From NCBI GenBank assembly GCA_023974075.1, contig JAMFTG010000267.1, positions 1-64,000 of the forward strand: 64,000 nucleotides of DNA, written 5' to 3'. Source of the stretch: Chaenocephalus aceratus. Taxonomy: Eukaryota; Chordata; Actinopteri; Perciformes; Channichthyidae. Made by a program: the position numbers and the translations under genes. Shown in pieces: positions 43,201 to 52,250 of the stretch. Position 1 is the stretch's first letter, and each line of letters opens with the position of its first letter. Under the pieces are notes generated by a model. It was given only the letters and a program-made list of their open reading frames with translations. It was not told the DNA's origin and made no database searches.

Positions 43201-46200
43201 CTGTTTCTCTACCTACTCTCTGGCAGATAGTTCATTAAGAAAACAGAAATCATTGCCGGATGTTGCCTTCTTGAGACGTGACCATCTCTACTCACAAAAT
43301 GTGAGAAAGGGAATTTATCATGTGCCAACGTTTGCACTAAGTAAGTAATGGAGAATAGGGTTTGTTTTCTTCTGTTTCTTTACCTATTCTCTACCAGGTA
43401 AGCCATTAAGAAAACAGAAAGTCCTATGCGGATATGACTTTGGGTCACATGCCGATGTGTCCTTGAGCAAGACACTTTAGGACAAATCGCTCCCGTAGTC
43501 ATGACTACGGTATTGAAGTGTTTGTAACGTAATATATATATTTTTGTTTTCTTCTGTTTCTTTACCTATTCTCTACCAGGTAAGCCATTAAGAAAACAGA
43601 AAGTCCTATACGGATATGACTTTGGGTCACATCCGCATAGGACTTTGGCTCACATGCCGATGTGTCCTTGAGCAAGACACCTTAGCACAAATCGCTCCCG
43701 TAGTCATGTCTACGGTATTGAAGTGTTTGTAACGTAATATATATATTTTTGTTTTCTTCTGTTTCTCTACCTACTCTCTGGCAGATAGTTCATTAAGAAA
43801 ACAGAAATCATTGGCGGATGTTGCCTTCTTGAGACGTGACCATCTCTACTCACAAAATGTGAGAAAGGGAATTTATCATGTGCCAACGTTTGCACTAAGT
43901 AAGTAATGGAGAATAGGGTTTGTTTTCTTCTGTTTCTTTACCTATTCTCTACCAGGTAAGCCATTAAGAAAACAGAAAGTCCTATGCGGATGTGACTTTG
44001 GTTCACATCCGATGTGTCCTTGAGCAAGACACCTTAGCACAAATCGCTCCCGTAGTCATGTCTACGGTATTGAAGTGTTTGTAACGTAATATATATATTT
44101 TTGTTTTCTTCTGTTTCTCTACCTACTCTCTGGCAGATAGTTCATTAAGAAAACAGAAATCATTGGCGGATGTTGCCTTCTTGAGACGTGACCATCTCTA
44201 CTCACAAAATGTGAGAAAGGGAATTTATCATGTGCCAACGTTTGCACTAAGTAAGTAATGGAGAATAGGGTTTGTTTTCTTCTGTTTCTTTACCTATTCT
44301 CTACCAGGTAAGCCATTAAGAAAACAGAAAGTCCTATGCGGATATGACTTTGGGTCACATGCCGATGTGTCCTTGAGCAAGACACTTTAGGACAAATCGC
44401 TCCCGTAGTCATGACTACGGTATTGAAGTGTTTGTAACGTAATATATATATTTTTGTTTTCTTCTGTTTCTTTACCTATTCTCTACCAGGTAAGCCATTA
44501 AGAAAACAGAAAGTCCTATACGGATATGACTTTGGGTCACATCCGCATAGGACTTTGGGTCACATGCCAATGTGTCCTTGAGCAAGACACCTTAGCACAA
44601 ATCGCTCCCGTAGTCATGTCTATGGTATTGAAGTGTTTGTAACTTAATATATGTATTTTTGTTTTCTTCTGTTTCTCTACCTACTCTCTGGCAGATAGTT
44701 CATTAAGAAAACAGAAATCATTGGCGGATGTTGCCTTCTTGAGACGTGACCATCTCTACTCACAAAATGTGAGAAAGGGAATTTATCATGTGCCAACGTT
44801 TGCACTAAGTAAGTAATGGAGAATAGGGTTTGTTTTCTTCTGTTTCTTTACCTATTCTCTACCAGGTAAGCCATTAAGAAAACAGAAAGTCCTATGCGGA
44901 TGTGACTTTGGTTCACATCCGATGTGTCCTTGAGCAAGACACTTTAGCACAAATCGCTCCCGTAGGCATGTCTACGGTATTGAAGTGTTTGTAACGTAAT
45001 ATATATATTTTTGTTTTCTTCTGTTTCTCTACCTACTCTCTGGCAGATAGTTCATTAAGAAAACAGAAATCATTGGCGGATGTTGCCTTCTTGAGACGTG
45101 ACCATCTCTACTCACAAAATGTGAGAAAGGGAATTTATCATGTGCCAACGTTTGCACTAAGTAAGTAATGGAGAATAGGGTTTGTTTTCTTCTGTTTCTT
45201 TACCTATTCTCTACCAGGTAAGCCATTAAGAAAACAGAAAGTCCTATGCGGATATGACTTTGGGTCACATGCCGATGTGTCCTTGAGCAAGACACTTTAG
45301 GACAAATCGCTCCCGTAGTCATGACTACGGTATTGAAGTGTTTGTAACGTAATATATATATTTTTGTTTTCTTCTGTTTCTTTACCTATTCTCTACCAGG
45401 TAAGCCATTAAGAAAACAGAAAGTCCTATACGGATATGACTTTGGGTCACATCCGCATAGGACTTTGGGTCACATGCCAATGTGTCCTTGAGCAAGACAC
45501 CTTAGCACAAATCGCTCCCGTAGTCATGTCTATGGTATTGAAGTGTTTGTAACGTAATATATGTATTTTTGTTTTCTTCTGTTTCTCTACCTACTCTCTG
45601 GCAGATAGTTCATTAAGAAAACAGAAATCATTGGCGGATGTTGCCTTCTTGAGACGTGACCATCTCTACTCACAAAATGTGAGAAAGGGAATTTATCATG
45701 TGCCAACGTTTGCACTAAGTAAGTAATGGAGAATAGGGTTTGTTTTCTTCTGTTTCTTTACCTATTCTCTACCAGGTAAGCCATTAAGAAAACAGAAAGT
45801 CCTATACGGATATGACTTTGGGTCACATGCGCATAGGACTTTGGCTCACATGCCGATGTGTCCTTGAGCAAGACACTTCAGGACAAATCGCTCCCTTAGG
45901 CATGTCTACGGTATTGAAGTGTTTGTACATTAATATGTTTCAAATGTTCATCTCTACTCACAAAATGTCAGACAGGGAATTTATCATTTGCCAATGTTTG
46001 CACTAAGTAAGTAATGGAGAATAGGGTTTGTTTTCTTCTGTTTCTTTACCTATTCTCTACCAGGTAAGCCATTAAGAAAACAGAAAGTCCTATACGGATG
46101 TGACTTTGGGTCACATGCCGATGTGTCCTTGAGCAAGACACTTTAGGACAAATCGCTCCCGTAGTCATGACTACGGTATTGAAGTGTTTGTAACGTAATA

Positions 46201-47145
46201 TATATATTTTTGTTTTCTTCTGTTTCTTTACCTATTCTCTACCAGGTAAGCCATTAAGAAAACAGAAAGTCCTATACGGATATGACTTTGGGTCACATCC
46301 GCATAGGACTTTGGGTCACATGCCAATGTGTCCTTGAGCAAGACACCTTAGCACAAATCGCTCCCGTAGTCATGTCTATGGTATTGAAGTGTTTGTAACG
46401 TAATATATATATTTTTGTTTTCTTCTGTTTCTCTACCTACTCTCTGGCAGATAGTTCATTAAGAAAACAGAAATCATTGGCGGATGTTGCCTTCTTGAGA
46501 CGTGACCATCTCTACTCACAAAATGTGAGAAAGGGAATTTATCATGTGCCAACGTTTGCACTAAGTAAGTAATGGAGAATAGGGTTTGTTTTCTTCTGTT
46601 TCTTTACCTATTCTCTACCAGGTAAGCCATTAAGAAAACAGAAAGTCCTATGCGGATATGACTTTGGGTCACATGCCGATGTGTCCTTGAGCAAGACACT
46701 TTAGGACAAATCGCTCCCGTAGTCATGACTACGGTATTGAAGTGTTTGTAACGTAATATATATATTTTTGTTTTCTTCTGTTTCTTTACCTATTCTCTAC
46801 CAGGTAAGCCATTAAGAAAACAGAAAGTCCTATACGGATATGACTTTGGGTCACATCCGCATAGGACTTTGGGTCACATGCCAATGTGTCCTTGAGCAAG
46901 ACACCTTAGCACAAATCGCTCCCGTAGTCATGTCTATGGTATTGAAGTGTTTGTAACGTAATATATGTATTTTTGTTTTCTTCTGTTTCTCTACCTACTC
47001 TCTGGCAGATAGTTCATTAAGAAAACAGAAATCATTGGCGGATGTTGCCTTCTTGAGACGTGACCATCTCTACTCACAAAATGTGAGAAAGGGAATTTAT
47101 CATGTGCCAACGTTTGCACTAAGTAAGTAATGGAGAATAGGGTTT
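40206..47145 (+). repeat. Clean segment, start of long HOR copy 2
   Basis: D 40206, A' 40494, B 40676, C 40881, B 41052, C 41257, D 41428, A' 41716, A 41898, B 42080, C 42285, E 42456, C 42635, A 42806, B 42988, C 43193, A 43364, B* 43546, C 43751, E* 43922, C 44103, A 44274, B 44456, C 44661, E 44832, C 45013, A 45184, B 45366, C 45571, D 45742, A' 46030, B 46212, C 46417, A 46588, B 46770, C 46975. Confidence 0.94.
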
Positions 47146-50018
47146 GTTTTCTTCTGTTTCTTTACCTATTCTCTACCAGGTAAGCCATTAAGAAAACAGA
47201 AAGTCCTATACGGATATGACTTTGGGTCACATGCGCATAGGACTTTGGCTCACATGCCGATGTGTCCTTGAGCAAGACACTTCAGGACAAATCGCTCCCT
47301 TAGGCATGTCTACGGTATTGAAGTGTTTGTACATTAATATGTTTCAAATGTTCATCTCTACTCACAAAATGTCAGACAGGGAATTTATCATTTGCCAATG
47401 TTTGCACTAAGTAAGTAATGGAGAATAGGGTTTGTTTTCTTCTGTTTCTTTACCTATTCTCTACCAGGTAAGCCATTAAGAAAACAGAAAGTCCTATACG
47501 GATGTGACTTTGGGTCACATGCCGATGTGTCCTTGAGCAAGACACTTTAGGACAAATCGCTCCCGTAGTCATGACTACGGTATTGAAGTGTTTGTAACGT
47601 AATATATATATTTTTGTTTTCTTCTGTTTCTTTACCTATTCTCTACCAGGTAAGCCATTAAGAAAACAGAAAGTCCTATACGGATATGACTTTGGGTCAC
47701 ATCCGCATAGGACTTTGGGTCACATGCCAATGTGTCCTTGAGCAAGACACCTTAGCACAAATCGCTCCCGTAGTCATGTCTATGGTATTGAAGTGTTTGT
47801 AACGTAATATATATATTTTTGTTTTCTTCTGTTTCTCTACCTACTCTCTGGCAGATAGTTCATTAAGAAAACAGAAATCATTGGCGGATGTTGCCTTCTT
47901 GAGACGTGACCATCTCTACTCACAAAATGTGAGAAAGGGAATTTATCATGTGCCAACGTTTGCACTAAGTAAGTAATGGAGAATAGGGTTTGTTTTCTTC
48001 TGTTTCTTTACCTATTCTCTACCAGGTAAGCCATTAAGAAAACAGAAAGTCCTATGCGGATATGACTTTGGGTCACATGCCGATGTGTCCTTGAGCAAGA
48101 CACTTTAGGACAAATCGCTCCCGTAGTCATGACTACGGTATTGAAGTGTTTGTAACGTAATATATATATTTTTTGTTTTCTTCTGTTTCTTTACCTATTC
48201 TCTACCAGGTAAGCCATTAAGAAAACAGAAAGTCCTATACGGATATGACTTTGGGTCACATCCGCATAGGACTTTGGGTCACATGCCAATGTGTCCTTGA
48301 GCAAGACACCTTAGCACAAATCGCTCCCGTAGTCATGTCTATGGTATTGAAGTGTTTGTAACGTAATATATATATTTTTGTTTTCTTCTGTTTCTCTACC
48401 TACTCTCTGGCAGATAGTTCATTAAGAAAACAGAAATCATTGGCGGATGTTGCCTTCTTGAGACGTGACCATCTCTACTCACAAAATGTGAGAAAGGGAA
48501 TTTATCATGTGCCAACGTTTGCACTAAGTAAGTAATGGAGAATAGGGTTTGTTTTCTTCTGTTTCTTTACCTATTCTCTACCAGGTAAGCCATTAAGAAA
48601 ACAGAAAGTCCTATGCGGATATGACTTTGGGTCACATGCCGATGTGTCCTTGAGCAAGACACTTTAGGACAAATCGCTCCCGTAGTCATGACTACGGTAT
48701 TGAAGTGTTTGTAACGTAATATATATATTTTTGTTTTCTTCTGTTTCTTTACCTATTCTCTACCAGGTAAGCCATTAAGAAAACAGAAAGTCCTATACGG
48801 ATATGACTTTGGGTCACATCCGCATAGGACTTTGGCTCACATGCCGATGTGTCCTTGAGCAAGACACCTTAGCACAAATCGCTCCCGTAGTCATGTCTAC
48901 GGTATTGAAGTGTTTGTAACGTAATATATATATTTTTGTTTTCTTCTGTTTCTCTACCTACTCTCTGGCAGATAGTTCATTAAGAAAACAGAAATCATTG
49001 GCGGATGTTGCCTTCTTGAGACGTGACCATCTCTACTCACAAAATGTGAGAAAGGGAATTTATCATGTGCCAACGTTTGCACTAAGTAAGTAATGGAGAA
49101 TAGGGTTTGTTTTCTTCTGTTTCTTTACCTATTCTCTACCAGGTAAGCCATTAAGAAAACAGAAAGTCCTATGCGGATGTGACTTTGGTTCACATCCGAT
49201 GTGTCCTTGAGCAAGACACCTTAGCACAAATCGCTCCCGTAGTCATGTCTACGGTATTGAAGTGTTTGTAACGTAATATATATATTTTTGTTTTCTTCTG
49301 TTTCTCTACCTACTCTCTGGCAGATAGTTCATTAAGAAAACAGAAATCATTGGCGGATGTTGCCTTCTTGAGACGTGACCATCTCTACTCACAAAATGTG
49401 AGAAAGGGAATTTATCATGTGCCAACGTTTGCACTAAGTAAGTAATGGAGAATAGGGTTTGTTTTCTTCTGTTTCTTTACCTATTCTCTACCAGGTAAGC
49501 CATTAAGAAAACAGAAAGTCCTATGCGGATATGACTTTGGGTCACATGCCGATGTGTCCTTGAGCAAGACACTTTAGGACAAATCGCTCCCGTAGTCATG
49601 ACTACGGTATTGAAGTGTTTGTAACGTAATATATATATTTTTGTTTTCTTCTGTTTCTTTACCTATTCTCTACCAGGTAAGCCATTAAGAAAACAGAAAG
49701 TCCTATACGGATATGACTTTGGGTCACATCCGCATAGGACTTTGGGTCACATGCCAATGTGTCCTTGAGCAAGACACCTTAGCACAAATCGCTCCCGTAG
49801 TCATGTCTATGGTATTGAAGTGTTTGTAACGTAATATATGTATTTTTGTTTTCTTCTGTTTCTCTACCTACTCTCTGGCAGATAGTTCATTAAGAAAACA
49901 GAAATCATTGGCGGATGTTGCCTTCTTGAGACGTGACCATCTCTACTCACAAAATGTGAGAAAGGGAATTTATCATGTGCCAACGTTTGCACTAAGTAAG
50001 TAATGGAGAATAGGGTTT
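47146..50018 (+). repeat. 3.7-kb spaced duplication, left copy
   Basis: Order D 47146, A' 47434, B 47616, C 47821, A 47992, B 48175, C 48380, A 48551, B* 48733, C 48938, E* 49109, C 49290, A 49461, B 49643, C 49848. The same order, with the same B* and E* placements, restarts at 50,864 (offset 3,718). A D-A'-B-C group at 50,019-50,863 lies between. Confidence 0.88.
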
Positions 50019-50863
50019 GTTTTCTTCTGTTTCTTTACCTATTCTCTACCAGGTAAGCCATTAAGAAAACAGAAAGTCCTATACGGATATGACTTTGGGT
50101 CACATGCGCATAGGACTTTGGCTCACATGCCGATGTGTCCTTGAGCAAGACACTTCAGGACAAATCGCTCCCTTAGGCATGTCTACGGTATTGAAGTGTT
50201 TGTACATTAATATGTTTCAAATGTTCATCTCTACTCACAAATGTCAGACAGGGAATTTATCATTTGCCAATGTTTGCACTAAGTAAGTAATGGAGAATAG
50301 GGTTTGTTTTCTTCTGTTTCTTTACCTATTCTCTACCAGGTAAGCCATTAAGAAAACAGAAAGTCCTATACGGATGTGACTTTGGGTCACATGCCGATGT
50401 GTCCTTGAGCAAGACACTTTAGGACAAATCGCTCCCGTAGTCATGACTACGGTATTGAAGTGTTTGTAACGTAATATATATATTTTTGTTTTCTTCTGTT
50501 TCTTTACCTATTCTCTACCAGGTAAGCCATTAAGAAAACAGAAAGTCCTATACGGATATGACTTTGGGTCACATCCGCATAGGACTTTGGGTCACATGCC
50601 AATGTGTCCTTGAGCAAGACACCTTAGCACAAATCGCTCCCGTAGTCATGTCTATGGTATTGAAGTGTTTGTAACGTAATATATATATTTTTGTTTTCTT
50701 CTGTTTCTCTACCTACTCTCTGGCAGATAGTTCATTAAGAAAACAGAAATCATTGGCGGATGTTGCCTTCTTGAGACGTGACCATCTCTACTCACAAAAT
50801 GTGAGAAAGGGAATTTATCATGTGCCAACGTTTGCACTAAGTAAGTAATGGAGAATAGGGTTT
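50019..50863 (+). repeat. Segment D-A'-B-C between duplicated blocks
   Basis: D 50019, A' 50306, B 50488, C 50693. The D copy is one base short (tcacaaatg near 50,238). Its counterpart is 27,168-27,998. Confidence 0.92.
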
Positions 50864-51151
50864 GTTTTCTTCTGTTTCTTTACCTATTCTCTACCAGGTA
50901 AGCCATTAAGAAAACAGAAAGTCCTATACGGATATGACTTTGGGTCACATGCGCATAGGACTTTGGCTCACATGCCGATGTGTCCTTGAGCAAGACACTT
51001 CAGGACAAATCGCTCCCTTAGGCATGTCTACGGTATTGAAGTGTTTGTACATTAATATGTTTCAAATGTTCATCTCTACTCACAAAATGTCAGACAGGGA
51101 ATTTATCATTTGCCAATGTTTGCACTAAGTAAGTAATGGAGAATAGGGTTT
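50864..51151 (+). repeat. Module D, reference copy (288 bp)
   Basis: Front is B-like (here catgcgcataggactttggc; elsewhere catccgcatagg), with cacttcaggac and cccttaggcatg. The rear starts gtacattaatatgtttcaaatg and then follows the last third of C (catctctactcacaaaatgt...) with four substitutions. Relative to B+C, the AT tract, the C head with its splice acceptor and the gcggatgttgcc region are missing. D is best read as a deletion derivative of B+C. It is followed by A' wherever I checked. A 64-codon open frame lies inside but is repeat-derived. Confidence 0.93.
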
Positions 51152-51333
51152 GTTTTCTTCTGTTTCTTTACCTATTCTCTACCAGGTAAGCCATTAAGAA
51201 AACAGAAAGTCCTATACGGATGTGACTTTGGGTCACATGCCGATGTGTCCTTGAGCAAGACACTTTAGGACAAATCGCTCCCGTAGTCATGACTACGGTA
51301 TTGAAGTGTTTGTAACGTAATATATATATTTTT
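51152..51333 (+). repeat. Module A', reference copy (182 bp)
   Basis: Identical to A in length and most bases but reads tatacggatgtgac where A reads tatgcggatatgac. Every A' found in the window directly follows a D or ED tail, so its identity is tied to position. It retains the 18-bp palindrome; two copies (near 4,733 and 40,637) have tatgg instead of tacgg, which breaks it. Confidence 0.92.
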
Positions 51334-51705
51334 GTTTTCTTCTGTTTCTTTACCTATTCTCTACCAGGTAAGCCATTAAGAAAACAGAAAGTCCTATACG
51401 GATATGACTTTGGGTCACATCCGCATAGGACTTTGGGTCACATGCCAATGTGTCCTTGAGCAAGACACCTTAGCACAAATCGCTCCCGTAGTCATGTCTA
51501 TGGTATTGAAGTGTTTGTAACGTAATATATATATTTTTGTTTTCTTCTGTTTCTCTACCTACTCTCTGGCAGATAGTTCATTAAGAAAACAGAAATCATT
51601 GGCGGATGTTGCCTTCTTGAGACGTGACCATCTCTACTCACAAAATGTGAGAAAGGGAATTTATCATGTGCCAACGTTTGCACTAAGTAAGTAATGGAGA
51701 ATAGG

Positions 51706-51749
51706 GTTTGTTTTCTTCTGTTTCTTTACCTATTCTCTACCAGGTAAGC
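51706..51749 (+). promoter_or_regulatory. Ratchet-point-like acceptor/donor in A, A', B, E, D and ED heads
   Basis: The head of each non-C module is a pyrimidine run ending ctctaccag, followed at once by gtaagc: an acceptor and a donor abutting with no exon between (CAG 51741-51743, GTAAGC 51744-51749). This layout matches the zero-length-exon sites used in recursive splicing of long introns. Use as such is inference; the motif recurs at every A, A', B, E, D and ED head. Confidence 0.35.
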
Positions 51750-51891
51750 CATTAAGAAAACAGAAAGTCCTATGCGGATATGACTTTGGGTCACATGCCG
51801 ATGTGTCCTTGAGCAAGACACTTTAGGACAAATCGCTCCCGTAGTCATGACTACGGTATTGAAGTGTTTGTAACGTAATATATATATTTTT
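51710..51891 (+). repeat. Module A, reference copy (182 bp)
   Basis: Clean example of the commonest module. Order: pyrimidine-rich head, CAG|GTAAG (51741-51748), attaagaaaacagaaagtcc, tatgcggatatgac, tttgggtcacatgccgatg, cactttaggac, an 18-bp perfect palindrome, then gtgtttgtaacgtaat and an AT tract. GC is 70/182. Compared with B it lacks a 23-bp internal duplication. A is almost always followed by B; the exception is at the left edge, where an A tail runs into an E module at base 92. Confidence 0.95.
51839..51856 (+). repeat. 18-bp perfect palindrome in A modules
   Basis: The sequence ccgtagtcatgactacgg equals its own reverse complement. It occurs in nearly every A and A' module. The matching position in B* and E keeps 6-bp arms ccgtag/ctacgg around a 6-base centre; B with tatgg has one arm mismatch; D (ccttag) is weaker. 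It may be a dimeric protein site or simply a monomer feature. Confidence 0.85.
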
Positions 51892-52096
51892 GTTTTCTTC
51901 TGTTTCTTTACCTATTCTCTACCAGGTAAGCCATTAAGAAAACAGAAAGTCCTATACGGATATGACTTTGGGTCACATCCGCATAGGACTTTGGGTCACA
52001 TGCCAATGTGTCCTTGAGCAAGACACCTTAGCACAAATCGCTCCCGTAGTCATGTCTATGGTATTGAAGTGTTTGTAACGTAATATATATATTTTT
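51892..52096 (+). repeat. Module B, reference copy (205 bp)
   Basis: Like A but with tatacggatatgac and a second copy of gactttgggtcacat, 23 bp after the first, with ccgcatag between them. This adds the length and creates an 18-bp-arm inverted repeat. Other marks are ccaatgtgtcc, gacaccttagcac and gtcatgtctatgg. The sub-variant B* has ggctcacatgccgatg and tctacgg instead. Many B copies before D, ED or E phrases carry atatgtattt instead of atatatattt. B is always followed by C in the clean half. Confidence 0.95.
51949..51989 (+). repeat. Inverted repeat, 18-bp arms, in B modules
   Basis: Left arm gtcctatacggatatgac (51949-51966), spacer tttgg, right arm gtcacatccgcataggac (51972-51989). The arms pair with two mismatches, both of which would be G-U type in RNA on one strand. 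In the D copy at 41,485-41,525 the left arm has g at the first of these and only one mismatch remains. Confidence 0.85.
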
Positions 52097-52130
52097 GTTT
52101 TCTTCTGTTTCTCTACCTACTCTCTGGCAG
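52093..52130 (+). promoter_or_regulatory. 3' splice-acceptor-like site of module C
   Basis: A pyrimidine-rich stretch of about 35 bases (ttttgttttcttctg, tttctctacctactctctgg) ends in CAG at 52128-52130. About 40 bases upstream, tgtaacg could act as a branch site. This matches the general eukaryotic acceptor pattern closely. The copy at 53,591-53,600 reads ggcaa, destroying the AG. Confidence 0.45.
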
Positions 52131-52244
52131 ATAGTTCATTAAGAAAACAGAAATCATTGGCGGATGTTGCCTTCTTGAGACGTGACCATCTCTACTCACA
52201 AAATGTGAGAAAGGGAATTTATCATGTGCCAACGTTTGCACTAA
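52131..52244 (+). other. Exon-like 114-bp segment in module C (reference copy)
   Basis: Bounded on the left by a long pyrimidine tract and ctctctggcag (acceptor AG at 52129-52130) and on the right by GTAAGT at 52245-52250. One frame is open across all 114 bases: 2 nt, 37 codons, 1 nt. The end phases match, so copies spliced together would keep frame and make a 38-residue repeat beginning N-SSLRKQKSLADV and ending GIYHVPTFAL, rich in Lys and Arg. About 109 C modules occur in the window. I do not recognise the peptide. No start codon context, terminal exon or transcript evidence is visible, and observed substitutions look neutral, so coding status is unproven. Confidence 0.4.
52195..52209 (+). 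repeat. Small hairpin in C modules
   Basis: ctcaca-aaa-tgtgag forms a 6-bp stem with a 3-base loop inside the exon-like segment. In D and ED tails the right arm is tgtcag, which breaks one pair. Confidence 0.7.
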
Positions 52245-52250
52245 GTAAGT
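52245..52250 (+). promoter_or_regulatory. 5' splice-donor-like GTAAGT after C
   Basis: The phrase boundary reads cactaa|gtaagtaatgg. Positions +1 to +6 fit the donor consensus perfectly; the last exon base is A rather than G, which weakens it. The same motif ends D and ED tails (with gtaagtattgg in ED copies that precede D). Donor-to-next-C-acceptor distance would be 444 bp in A-B-C, 262 in B-C and 238 in E-C. Confidence 0.4.

Noticed and set aside
51872..51891. TATA-box-like AT tract (gtaatatatatattttt) as a promoter in each module
   Set aside because: It is a low-complexity tract of variable TA count that directly precedes the pyrimidine run; no initiator or downstream gene supports promoter use.
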